This document shows positions 33,112 through 44,108 of a stretch of 64,000 nucleotides of DNA, piece after piece. The stretch lies in the NCBI RefSeq assembly GCF_030052815.1, contig NC_079507.1, forward strand, positions 53,455,571 to 53,519,570. Reading direction: 5' to 3'. This stretch comes from Hevea brasiliensis. Taxonomy: Eukaryota > Streptophyta > Magnoliopsida > Malpighiales > Euphorbiaceae. The first letter of the stretch is position 1. The number at the start of each line of letters is the position of its first letter. A program made the position numbers and the translations under genes. The notes beneath the pieces were generated by a model that had not been told where the DNA came from, made no database searches, and was given only the letters and a program-made list of their open reading frames with translations.

Positions 33112-34881
33112 TTGGAATCTATGATTGAAACTCTACTTGTGAGCCATCAAGGTCAACAAGAAATGATTTCTCAATTAGCATCTAAAGTGGATCAAATGGC
33201 AACACACAACAAGATGTTAGAGAATCAAATAGCTCAACAAGCTAGCTCTTCAAGTAACAAAGCATTTGGGAAGCTTCCTAGCCAACCAGAAAATTCAAGG
33301 GAGCATTGCAAGGCTATTACATTGAGAAGTGGAAAAATATTGGAGAATGGGGATAAAAATATTGAAGAGAAAGTTGAAGAAAAGAAAAGCAGAGAAGGAG
33401 ATGAACAAACTGAAGCTGAAGTTAGAATTGAAGCTGAGAAAGAAAATTCAGTGGAAGAAAAAGGAAGTAAGGAGAGGGAGAGCAAAGAAGAAGAGCCCAA
33501 ATATGTTGCACCTAAAGCCTACATGCCACCTTTACCATTCCCACAAAGGTTTCAGAAAGCAAAATTGGATAAACAATTTGGGAAGTTTTTGGAGGTATTG
33601 AAGTCTTTGCATGTGACTATTCCTTTCACTGATGCTTTAGCACAAATGCCTTCTTATGCCAAATTTTTGAAGGAGATTTTATCTAACAAGAAGAAATTGG
33701 AGGAATTTGAGACTGTAGCTCTCACGGAAGAAAGCAGTGCTATTTTGCAAAATAAGCTTCCACCCAAACTGAAAGATCCTAGGAGTTTCTCCATACCATG
33801 TCACATTGGGGATATCAGTATAGATAAGGCTTTATGCGATCTGGGAGCCAGTGTTAGTCTGATGCCATTGTCTATCTATGAGAAAATGAAGATTGGAGAA
33901 ATGAAGCCTACTACCATATCACTACAGTTAGCAGATAGGTCTATTAAATTTCCAATTGGGGTAGTTGAGAATGTTCCTCTGAAAGTTGGGAAATTTTTCA
34001 TACCAGTGGACTTTGTGGTATTGGAGATGGAGGAGGATGTACACATTCCTATTATTCTTGGTAGACCTTTCCTTGCTACTGCTGGAGCTGTGATTGATGT
34101 AAAAAATGGGAGGCTTACATTAGAAGTTGGGGAAGAGAAAGTTGAATTTAATTTGTTTCAAGCAATGAAAAAGAAAGATGATTCAAACTCATGCTTGAGA
34201 GTTGATGTGATAGATGAAGAGGTTAGAGAAGTGCTTAAAAAGCAACATCCTAAAGATCCCTTAGAAGCTTGTTTGGTTCATAACATCAAAAAAGAGGATG
34301 AGATTGAAGAAGCTGCAGAATATGCTACAATTTTGGAAGGAAATCCACCATTACCTATGGCTGATATTGAAAAGATTGGAGACTTGAAGCGAGAAACAAC
34401 TTCATCATCAAAGTTTGAAAAAGGTGAAGCACCTAAGGTAGAGTTGAAACCTCTTCCAACAAATCTCAGGTATGCTTTTCTAGGTCAAAATTCTACATAT
34501 CCTGTGATTGTTAGTGCTAAATTGACTGATTGTGAGGTTGAAAAATTATTGAGAGTTCTTAGGAAGCATAGAAGGATAATTGGTTATACCATTGATGATA
34601 TTAAAGGAATACATCCTTCTGTGTGCATGCATAGAATTTTGTTGGAAAATGACCATAAAGCCTCTCGAGAATCACAAAGGAGATTGAATCCAAACATGAA
34701 AGAGGTTGTGAAAAAGGAGATCTTGAAATTGCTTGATGCAGGTATTATTTACCCTGTTTCTGACAGCAATTGGGTAAGTCCAGTTCATGTTGTACCTAAG
34801 AAAGGGGGCATCACAGTAGTGAAAAATGAAAATGATGAACTAATACCTACAAGAATCAGAATCGATGGAGAATGTGTATAG
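33112..34881 (+). pseudogene. Gag C-terminus, protease and RT N-terminus (nested Athila)
   Basis: An open stretch of 589 codons from the first Met. It has a coiled-coil-like gag end, a strongly Glu/Lys-rich linker (about 33330-33510), an aspartic protease with the active-site motif CDLGASVSLMP (about 33835-33867) and flap-side ILGRPFLATAGA, and then the start of reverse transcriptase (KKEILKLLDAGIIYPVSDSN, WVSPVHVVPKKGG). The frame breaks at about 34860, just before the WRMCIDYRKLN block, so RT is split. No CCHC zinc knuckle is evident. Confidence 0.88.
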
Positions 34882-35465
34882 ATTATAGGAAATTGAATAA
34901 GGCAACTAGAAAGGACCATTTTCCATTACCATTTATAGATCAAATGCTTGAGAGACTAGCTCATCATTCTTATTTTTGCTACTTGGATGGCTATTCAGGG
35001 TTCTTTCAGATCCCTATTCACCCAGATGATCAGGATAAAACTACCTTCACATGTCCTTATGGTACCTTTGCATACCGAAGGATGCCATTTGGACTATGTA
35101 ATGCCCCTGCTACATTTCAACGATGTATGATGTCCATATTTTCTGACATGATTGAGGGTATTATGGAAGTGTTCATGGATGATTTTTCTGTGTATGGTAA
35201 ATCTTTTGATGAATGCTTATCTAACTTGTCTAAGGTTTTGCAGAGATGTGAAGAGTTCAATTTAGTTTTGAATTGGGAAAAGTGCCACTTTATGGTACAA
35301 GAAGGAATTGTTTTGGGACATCTTGTGTCAAACAGGGGTATTGAGGTGGATAAATCAAAGGTAGAAGTTATTGAGAAAATGCCACCCCCAACATCTGTGA
35401 AGGGAGTGAGGAGTTTCTTGGGGCATCTTTGGATTTTACAGGAGATTCATCAAGGATTTCTCTAA
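34872..35465 (+). pseudogene. Reverse transcriptase core (nested Athila)
   Basis: RT motifs in order: CIDYRKLNKATRKDHFPLPF, CYLDGYSGFFQIPIHPDD, TCPYGTFAYRRMPFGLCNAP, and the catalytic FMDDFSVYG (the YxDD box). The thumb region [17 protein letters not shown] follows. The frame is lost at about 35427 inside the FLGH...FYRRFI block by an extra base. Confidence 0.9.
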
Positions 35466-35490
35466 GATTTCTAAACCTCTTACCAATTTA

Positions 35491-36822
35491 TTGAGTAAAG
35501 ATGTGGAATTTAATTTTGATACTAATTGTATGAATGCTTTTTGCAGGATAAAGGAAGCTTTGATATCTGCTCCTATTATGCAGCCACCCGATTGGTCATT
35601 ACCTTTTGAGTTAATGTGCGATGCTAGTGATTATGCCATTGGGGCTGTTTTGGGACAAAGGAAAGATAAGAAGGTGTATGCAATATACTATGCAAGTAGG
35701 ACCTTAGATGATGCTCAAATAAATTACTCTACTACAGAGAAAGAGTTTTTGACAGTAGTATTTGCAGTAGACAAATTCAGGTCCTATCTTGTGGGGTCTA
35801 AAGTAATAGTGTACACGGATCATGCAGCTATCAAGTATCTCCTTCAGAAAAAAGAGGCTAAACCTAGATTGATAAGGTGGGTGTTACTCCTTCAAGAGTT
35901 TGACTTGGAAATTAAAGATAAGAAAGGAGTAGAAAATGTGGTAGCGGATCATCTGTCTAGATTGAGGCAAGAACAAGGAGACAATCTGGGAAAAGAGCCC
36001 CCAATAGATGATTATTTTCCTGATGAGCAATTGTTAGTAATCATGAATGCAAAAACCCCTTGGTATGCAGATTTTGTGAACTATCTAGTGTGTGGAATCC
36101 TTCCACCTGATTTAACATGGCAGCAAAAGAAGAAATTTCTCTTTGATGTGAAGAATTATGATTGGGAGGAACCATTTTTGTTCAAGAGATGTGGAGATGG
36201 GCTGATTAGAAGATGTTTAGCTGATGAGGAGATAGGGAATGTTATCAAAGATTGCCATTCTTCACTTTATGGGGGTCATATGAGTGTGACAAAGACTGCA
36301 GAAAAAGTTCTTCAAGCAGGGTTCTTTTGGCCACACATGTTTAAGGATGTGAGGAAGTTTGTAAATGCATGTGATAGGTGTCAAAGGATGGGTAATATCT
36401 CAAAGAGAGATGAAATGCCCCTCCAAAATATATTGGAAGTGGAATTATTTGATGTGTGGGGCATTGATTTCATGGGACCTTTTCCATCATCCTTGGGACA
36501 CAAATACATTTTAGTTGGAGTAGATTATGTAAGCAAATGGGTTGAAGCTATACCATCTCCAACTAATGATGTAAGAGTTGTGATTAAATTCCTTAAAAAG
36601 TTCATTTTTACAAGATTTGGAACTCCACGTGCCATTATAAGTGATGGAGGTTCTCATTTTTGCAACCATCAATTTGAAAGATTATTGCAAAAATATGGTG
36701 TGAAGCATAAGGTTGCAACACCCTACCATCCACAAACTAGTGGTCAAGTGGAGATTTCCAATAGAGAGCTGAAAAGAATTCTTGAGAAAAACAGTGAATT
36801 GTTCGGAAAGATTGGTCACTAA
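35491..36822 (+). pseudogene. RNase H and integrase (nested Athila)
   Basis: RNase H begins at [14 protein letters not shown] and continues through [20 protein letters not shown] and [11 protein letters not shown]. The integrase zinc-binding HHCC region ([19 protein letters not shown]) and the catalytic core follow, with D ([10 protein letters not shown]), D (IISDGGSHF) and E (GQVEISNRE). The frame ends early at 36822 because of an extra A in the run after ILEK. Confidence 0.9.
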
Positions 36823-37355
36823 AGTTAGATGATGCTCTTTGGGCCTATAGAACAGCCTTTAAAACCCCTATCGGAACTACCCCATTTAGATTGGTTTATG
36901 GGAAGGCTTGTCATTTACCTTTGGAGTTGGAGCATAGAGCATATTGGGCCATAAGGACACTGAACTTTGACTTAAAAACTGCAGGAGAAAAAAGAATGCT
37001 GCAACTAAATGAACTTGAGGAGCTTAGATTGGATGCTTATGAAAATGCCAAGCTTTACAAGGAAAGAACTAAGAAATGGCATGATAAGCATATTAGGAGG
37101 AAAGAATTTCAAGAAGGTGATGTTGTTCTCCTATACAATTCTAGGTTAAGGTTATTTCCAGGAAAATTGAAGTCAAGATGGTCAGGGCCCTACACTGTTA
37201 TAAAAGTATACCCCTATGGAGCTGTTGAGATAGGCAATGAGACCTCAGGGACTTTTAAAGTTAATGGGCAGAGATTAAAACATTATATTGTTGGAGAACC
37301 CACGCAAAAATTTGTAGAGGTTTCATGGCTTGGTTCTCCAGTCAGGGATACTTAG
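36823..37355 (+). pseudogene. Integrase C-terminal region (nested Athila)
   Basis: Continues integrase in another frame: [19 protein letters not shown], then [20 protein letters not shown] and the GPY-type module ([20 protein letters not shown]). No chromodomain follows, as expected for Athila. It ends with a stop at 37355. Confidence 0.88.
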
Positions 37356-37401
37356 GAGAATTGGAGTGGAAGGTCAAGCTTAAGACCTTAAACAAGCGCT
37401 T

Positions 37402-37419
37402 CTTGGGAGGCAACCCAAG
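37402..37419 (+). promoter_or_regulatory. CTTGGG/CCCAAG hairpin after pol (nested Athila)
   Basis: CTTGGG, loop AGGCAA, CCCAAG, 47 nt after the pol stop. The outer Athila has the same structure with loop AGGTAC at 61413-61430. Confidence 0.6.
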
Positions 37420-38485
37420 CGTATCCTTTTATAGTTCATTAATTTTCCATTTCATTTTCATTTCAGTTTTCACCCTCATTAATCTCAAAAGTGACATTTG
37501 TTTATCTTTTGTAGGCCATTCATGAAGATTGGGCAAGTTTACACTTGTTGCAAAAACAAAGAATTAAAGGGAAGCAAGTATAAGCAACATTCTGCACTTT
37601 ATGCGATTACTGTGAAACGATAACACCTTTAAACTTGTGCTAAATTGCTGATATTGCAGTCTACTTGATAGCATATGTTTGATTTTGTGTTTTGTATAAA
37701 TTCTGTGAAATGCAACTTGAATGAGGATCAATTTTGATATTTAGGACTGATGAGGGCTTTGTTGAAGTGCAAAAATAATGTTTGTTAAGTTTCACCTTTT
37801 AGTGTATATATAATTTTGTAGTCTGATAGGAATTTGCATGCTTTTGTTTGGAATTGCTGCTAATTTTTGCAATCTGCAGATTTTTGCTACTGTTCATGCT
37901 GCTAAAAAGGTCAATTTCTACATCTTTTCTGCAATTCTTGGTTGATTGGAACTTGTCTAACATGCTGCTGAAAATATGCTTTTGGTATAAGGTTAGAAAG
38001 GAGACCATTTCATTGAATGTGCAAAAAGGGTAGTCACAATTGGTGCCTAAAATGAACAATGATTGCAAAAAGCTAAATGAACATGTGCTATGCTTACTAA
38101 GTTTATGAGAGAGATGAACTTAAATCCCTCAATTTTATGGTGTTTGTGTGTATTTGGTAATTGCTGAGGGTTACAATAGCATTCCATAGCTTTTGGACTG
38201 ATTTTGGTAAGCAAAACCACAATTTTGCCCAAAACCTGCCGAAACTTGCTGATGACATTGCTTGTCAAGCAAAGTCTTAAGCAAATTCTGCTGAACCTTA
38301 TGCCTAACCCTAAGCATGGCCCAAAATACCACATGTCTACCCCACATTTTAAAAGGCCCAGCATTTCCGCCAATTTTCCAAAAACCTCGCCAACACTCCC
38401 GATAAACATCGTCGACTTCCTTCCTCACGCCATTTTTTCCGGCAAATTTTACAGGAAGCCGAAAGGTTTCCTCCTTTTCATTAAA
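37420..38485 (+). other. Spacer between pol and the third ORF (nested Athila)
   Basis: No coding sequence recognised. Around 38255-38320 the CTTAAGC / GCTTAAG-like motifs seen in the LTR recur. Confidence 0.6.
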
Positions 38486-40343
38486 ATGGTAAGAACCAAA
38501 ATGTGGTCCTCTCACAAACCCAAACTCAGTAGACTTCGACATTCTGTCAAATCTAAAATGGGTATCCCATCCTCATTACCCGCAAACCCTAACCCCAGCC
38601 CCAGTCCGCCATTACCTCAGTCCCCACCACCACAAACGCCGCCATTACCACAATCACCACCACCTCAGTCACCGCCCCCGCCTCCAAGCCAAATACCACC
38701 TCTCATTCCGCCGACTCCCCTCTCGCCGCAATCCGAGCCGCCAAATGAAACACCAATTACCGACACCCATTCCCCAGAACCAACGCCTGACCCTGTTCCT
38801 ACCCAAACAAAAACAAAAGGGAAAACAAAAAGCGCAGTAGACTCAAAGAAACCACTCGGAAAAAGGAAAGCAGTACCCTCTGTCCCTTTCGACTTAAACT
38901 CTCCACCTCGATCCTCTGAACCGGATTAGCAAAAGGACCAGTCCTCCTCGCAAACCCCAAGCACAGGTCCAAACACGATAACCGTCTCCCTTACATTCTC
39001 CAAAGACTGCGTCATGCGAGATACTATAGAGGAGGTAATTTCTCCATTACCTTGGGCTTTTAGGGATATGGATATGAAAAAGGCCTATGAGAAATTACTT
39101 TCTAAAAATATTTTGGCAAACAAGTATATGGATGAGCAGATTTTGAACGAATTAGGCATTTATGATTCTGTCTTTGCCTATTTGGATGTTGTTAGCTGGA
39201 TTGATTTTGCTAAAATTAGGGAACCAGTGTACAAGGATCTAACCCTCGAATTTTTGAGTTCCCTAAAGTTGAGTTTCAAACCAACAGTGCCTGAACATAA
39301 AGATATGATATATTTTCGATGTGCTGGTATTGATAGGGAGTTAGACATGGGTGCTTTGAATGCCATTTTTGGTTTTCGAGATTCGGTATAAAAACATTGA
39401 GTGGCGACAAAGCTGCTTATGACCTGTTCAGTTCGGAAAGATATTGCACCTTTTGGAGGTTATTATAGACAGAGGACTGCAAAAGCCTCTAGGATAGTTG
39501 ACCATGTATTAAAATACCTCCATAGGTTCATTACTTACACTGTTTTAGGAAGGGGACACAGTAACAGTATTGTGGGTGCTGGGGATTTGTTTCTATTGTG
39601 GTGCATGAAGGAGAGAAAACAAGTAAGTACAGCCCATTTCATAGCTACTCATTGGCACCAAATTGTCACCAAGCATACTAAAGGTAGTATTGTTTTTGGG
39701 GGGTATATAACTGCCATAGCAAAATCATTTAGCTTTGATGCTAGTCTATATAAATTCTTTGCCGTTTAGGGAATCATATATAGACAGCACCATGTTGCTG
39801 CATATGGATGTTTGTGAGAAAATAGGCCATACATATACTCTGTTACAGCAGCACCCTGATACCCCAGCTACTGCAAACCCCACCACTTTTGAACCAGCAG
39901 AACCACAACCAACCTCTACCCCACACTTCTCAGCAGACATGTTATCCATCTTAAAATCCTTGGAATCCAGGATAACAAATTTCACTGTCCAACCATCTGC
40001 TCCCTCACCTGATACCACAGAAATTCTTGCTTCCTTGAAAAACTTAGAAATCAAAATTGAAGCCATGGGTCAAGAGCAGGTTAACCAAAAGAAGAAGCTA
40101 GAAAAGAAACTTAAAAAGAGATTTTTATCTCTTAAAAAGAAACAGAAGCAACATCAACTTCAAATGCTGGAGCTTTACAACAAACTGGCCCAATCCTACA
40201 ACAATTTATATCATTGGGGCCAAGCCATGTTTCAAGAAATGAAAGACTTAACAGAAAACTTGGAAACTGCTTCTGAAGCTTCGGATCACAATGAACCTAC
40301 TGCAGAACCTGAAGCAGACCCTGATGCAGCAACAAAGCCTTGA
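38486..40343 (+). pseudogene. Athila third ORF ('env-like' position), degenerate
   Basis: Starts MVRTKMWSSHKPK, then a long Pro/Ser-rich segment (38570-38760) and a basic patch. A TAG stop at 38927-38929 interrupts the frame, which then runs on to 39391. Further pieces in other frames lie at 39401-39769 and 39735-40343. The middle part is a globular domain (FAYLDVVSWIDF, FRCAGIDRELDMGALNAIFG, LKYLHRFITYTVLGRG) shared with the outer element's ORF. The C-terminus is a Lys/Gln-rich coiled coil (about 39960-40200). It resembles the ATHILA ORF-1 / plant-transposon-protein families of unknown function. No signal peptide or fusion-type membrane segment is seen, so 'env' is positional only. Confidence 0.75.
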
Positions 40344-40990
40344 CAGCAGAGCTTGATCAGTAGCAATAGTTTTAATTTCTGTTTTCAGTTTATTTTGTAA
40401 TCTGTTTATTTTAGCTTTCGAACCTTGGTACTAGTTGTAATACTTTCGTAATTAGTTTTATACTTGCACTTCTTTCCTTTAGTTTACTTTATTTTATTTT
40501 ATCTTCTGATATGGACATAAACACTCTGTGAATTTTTTTTTTTTTTTTTTTTTTTAGTTTAATTTTTGATTTAACTGTTACATTTTATTTCTTTACACTC
40601 TTTCATTTTCTTGACCATTATTTTTGCACTTTATCTTTTCTTCAATCCTAATTTTGCTGGCATTAACGAGTTGCATAATTTTCTTTGAGCCACACCTGTT
40701 CCACATCAGTTGGAGGTAACAGCTTACCCTTACACCATTTAAGCTTATGGTATGTTGCCAATGCTTATGCTTTCGCTTTACCCTATGCAACAGGTTAAGC
40801 AACATCTTAAGCAGTGTAAATTCATACATTTGGGATACCTTTTCACATTTTTCTCTCTAAAGTTTCATTGTTAATATCATTTTGAGCTAATTTTGAAATA
40901 CTTGAGCTTATATTGATTTAATCCCCAATTGTATACATTTCATTAATTGAATAGTTTACACAATTTTGCCCATCTTTGCATTCATTTTAG

Positions 40991-41024
40991 ACATTGAGGA
41001 CAATGTTTCATTTGAGTTTGGGGG
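40991..41024 (+). promoter_or_regulatory. Internal AGGA-loop hairpin plus PPT-like motif
   Basis: ACATTG, AGGA, CAATGT (40991-41006) followed by TGAGTTTGGGGG (41013-41024). This is the same module as at the true PPT, about 1.5 kb upstream of it. Confidence 0.65.
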
Positions 41025-41852
41025 TGAGGGCAAAACTTTTGCAAAATTTTTAAAATTTTCATTCATTCATTTATTGCATTTCATTCATCCATATATAGAT
41101 AATCCATACACTTATACATATACCACACACATGTCTATACTCATACACATACATTTGCATATAGTTTTCATACAGATTACACTTAGTTTTAATTTGATTT
41201 ATGCATTCATTTTAGGATCATGCATATCATAAAAATAAATTTTTACCTTGTCCTTAGAGGATTGAGAGTTGCTTTGAAGAGCAATTAAGCTTACTTTTAG
41301 AAGGGTTTGATGGATTAAAAGTTCTAGATAGGTGCAAAGTTATTAGATTCTTGCCTTAGTTTATATCTTCTTAGCCAAGGGCCACCCAATCAATTGCATT
41401 GACTTTGAGTGCTTAGAGAAAACTCTAGGGTGAGAAGTAGCTAATTGATGTCTCACCAATCCTAGAACAATCTTTCTAAACCTTTCAAGGCGAAATCATA
41501 GCATACACTTGAAAAAGAAATGATCTAGGCATTCTTTGAATTTTAAACCCATATTTTAGCCTTAGCCAACCTCACTTAAAAATTTCCCTTTGGAACCAAT
41601 TTGAGCCTACATTTATCCCACTTATTCCTTTGGAACTCACATTAATGCCTAGCCATAAACCCAAACACTTACCTACCCTTCATGAGAATAATTCTTTGAG
41701 TGATAGATACACTTAAAAAATAATAATAATAATAATAATTAGTTGGGAGAAGTGATTCCTTCAAAAAAAAAAAAAAAAAAAGGGGGGGGGGGGGGGCTAG
41801 CAAATTCAATTATGGTATGTAAAGTAATTCACCACCCAAGTACACAAAGAAA

Positions 41853-41864
41853 TGAGTTTGGGGG
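41853..41864 (+). promoter_or_regulatory. Second internal PPT-like motif (nested Athila)
   Basis: TGAGTTTGGGGG again, preceded by CCACCCAAG but without the AGGA hairpin. The outer element has the counterpart at 44208-44219 on minus. Confidence 0.6.
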
Positions 41865-42489
41865 TGAATTGAAAGGGACAATTGTAATTCAAAGTCAATG
41901 TTATTTATGTAGTCCCTCTAAAAGCTTCAAAATTATATGCTAGCATTGGTAAATAGTTGTAAAGTTCCTTCTCCCAATTGATTCAAAAAAAAAAAAAAAA
42001 AAAATTGATCAAAAAAATTGTATCTTGATCTTTTAATAATTTGATTATTCTCATATTTTGTTACCCTTATCCCTTTCTTGTTAACCACATTATTACCCCC
42101 TTAGCCCCACTACAACCCTTGAAAGTCCTTTTGATCTTTTGATGGTGTTTTGCTACATTAGTGGAGATTGGAATAGGAGAATTGCCTATGGGATTGTGAT
42201 ATCATTAATACATTCATTTACTTCCATCATTATTTGAGATACTTTAGCTTATGGATTACCCTATAGTCTATTTAGGCATGATTATTCTTTGTGATTGATT
42301 GGTTTGGGCTTGATGATATGGATAATTGACCCAAGGCTAAGCGGTGATAACTTTGGTAAGGATTGAATTCTTTGCATCTTGAAAGTGGGTATATGGTTTG
42401 TTGGTGGCTAAAGGTAAGCTTGAGAGTTTGGATAAGTAATTTTCATTAATTTAAGGTAAGGTACCCCAAATTGCATTAATTGTTTTAAT

Positions 42490-42528
42490 TTGCTTGAGGA
42501 CAAGCAAAGATTTGAGTTTGGGGGAATT
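42490..42528 (+). promoter_or_regulatory. Terminal hairpin and PPT of the nested Athila
   Basis: TTGCTTG, AGGA, CAAGCAA (42490-42507), then TGAGTTTGGGGG (42513-42524) and AATT, directly before the 3' LTR. The purine tract is the plus-strand primer. Confidence 0.85.
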
Positions 42529-44103
42529 TGTTACACTCATTTCATATAGGCATTTTAGGGTAGTTTTGCATCCATTTTGCCCTTATATTTTAGTATATTT
42601 TATGTTTTTAGCTTTATTTTAGCTTATTTGTTAAATTTGATTACTTTATATTTGATTTTCGTAATTTTGTTGTTTTTTATAGGATTTTGTGGCAAATCGA
42701 AGATCAATGAGTGCAATAGGAAATAATTTGAAGAGATTTGAAGTTCTTTAAGCATGGAGGAAAGTTGAAGAAATCAAGCCTTGAAAGAGCAAACTAGCCG
42801 AAATTTGCTTGAGGCTTTGCTTAAGGTCATGCTTAGGGTAAAGCGGCAATGCTTAAGGTGCAACACAAGTCAAGCATGAGCAGAAAAGTCTATTTTACTC
42901 TAAATCTGCCGAGATTTGCTGAAGGTCTGCTTAACCTTAAGCAGACAGTGCGACCAGAGGCTAAATTTGCTAAGAAGCTGCTTAGGGTTAAGCCGAACCC
43001 TAAGCAGAATGCCCAGAACGTGAAAGTGCTGCTGACTTGGATAATTTTACACCTCATTTCCTATCCACTCCTTGTCTTTTATTTACTTTTAGGGTAACTT
43101 TTAGGGACCATATAAATTCATCATTTCCTTATTTTTGCCACAAGAGGAAGGGGAGGAAAAAACAAAAGGAAAGAGAATTTAATAGAGAGAGAAGACGCCA
43201 TTCTCTGGAGGGAGAGGAGCTGTTGCACGAGTTTGGAGCTCCAGAAACCAGAGACCTTGGTTCTTCCACCTGGGTTTTCCTATTTCAGTCCTTTTATCAT
43301 GTTTTTCTTTATTCTTCCATCTATATTTCTTGTAAATACCATCATGAGTGAGTAATTTCTTTAGATTTCAGAGTTGGGAAATATGTTTTAGATTAATTTG
43401 TGGATTTGGATTGGGTATTTCCTTATTTTATATGAATATGAGTTTTGATTCCTTCCTTGTGTGCTTGATTTACTTGCCTAATGTTGGTACCCATTGGGTA
43501 TTGTGTTAATCTTTGATTGAAGGACCGAAAGGTGAAAGTCATTGATAGTTAATCAAGGATTGGAACTTAAAATCACCTAGATTTAGAAATAAACTAGGAC
43601 TTTAAGAGGAATTAATTATTGGTTACAAAACTTAATGGGTTTTAAAGTAATCAAATACATACGAAAGTAGGTTTGGTTATTTTAGAATACACTTTGATAT
43701 GCTTGAAAAAGATATTAAAGGGATTTAGAATCAATTTCCTTCAAACTCTATTTTTCCCTAAAAATTGGAATGCCCAAGACAAATCCCAATTAATTTGTGC
43801 ATAAAACCCCAACTCTGGAATCACTTTTATCATAATTAAACTTTCGTTTAAATTACCCATTGTTAATTTTAGTTTAATTGCGAGCTAAAACTAGAATTTA
43901 TTTGTTTGCTCTTCACCCATTTCAATTGGATTAATCAATTTACCTTGCTCATTTACATTTACCATTTATCCATTAATCATTAGCCCAAATAATCGCTTCA
44001 TTCATAGTTTAGTAATCAAACAGCAAATCCTCGTGGGAACGATACTTGATTCATCACTTTATTACTTGAGACGACCCGTATACTTGCGGATTAGTCACCA
44101 TCA
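42529..44103 (+). repeat. 3' LTR of the nested Athila
   Basis: 1575 bp, TGTTACACTC to CACCATCA, followed by target duplication TCAAG. Confidence 0.95.
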
Positions 44104-44108
44104 TCAAG
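44104..44108. repeat. Target site duplication TCAAG (right)
   Basis: Partner of 30081-30085. Confidence 0.9.

Larger units (their letters stand above)
40344..42489 (+). other. 3' noncoding region of the nested Athila
   Basis: About 2.1 kb without an ORF. It contains an AGGA-loop hairpin (40991-41006), PPT-like motifs (41013-41024 and 41853-41864), a T run near 40538 and an A19-G15 run (41763-41796). Blocks are shared with the outer Athila's 3' region. Confidence 0.7.
30086..44103 (+). mobile_element. Nested Athila-lineage LTR retrotransposon, complete
   Basis: A 14,018-bp element flanked by the 5-bp target duplication TCAAG (30081-30085 and 44104-44108). It has LTRs of 1579 and 1575 bp, a tRNA-Asp primer site, gag-pol in Athila order (gag, protease, RT, RNase H, integrase), a third ORF after pol and a terminal PPT. 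The LTRs are almost identical outside one 345-bp cluster, so insertion looks recent. Despite this the coding region has many frameshifts and stops, so this copy cannot make its own proteins. It sits in the 3' noncoding region of the outer Athila, head to head. Confidence 0.93.

Noticed and set aside
33234..33500. Serine-rich minus-strand frame
   Set aside because: Mirror image of the Glu/Lys-rich gag linker on plus.
38486..38929. Possible proline-rich cell-wall (extensin-like) protein
   Set aside because: No signal peptide or SPPPP-Tyr repeats. It is the N-terminal part of the Athila third ORF, and the outer element has a matching Pro-rich start.
38486..40343. True envelope gene making the Athila an infectious retrovirus
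   Set aside because: No signal peptide, fusion peptide or transmembrane segment is visible. The name 'env-like' only reflects position.
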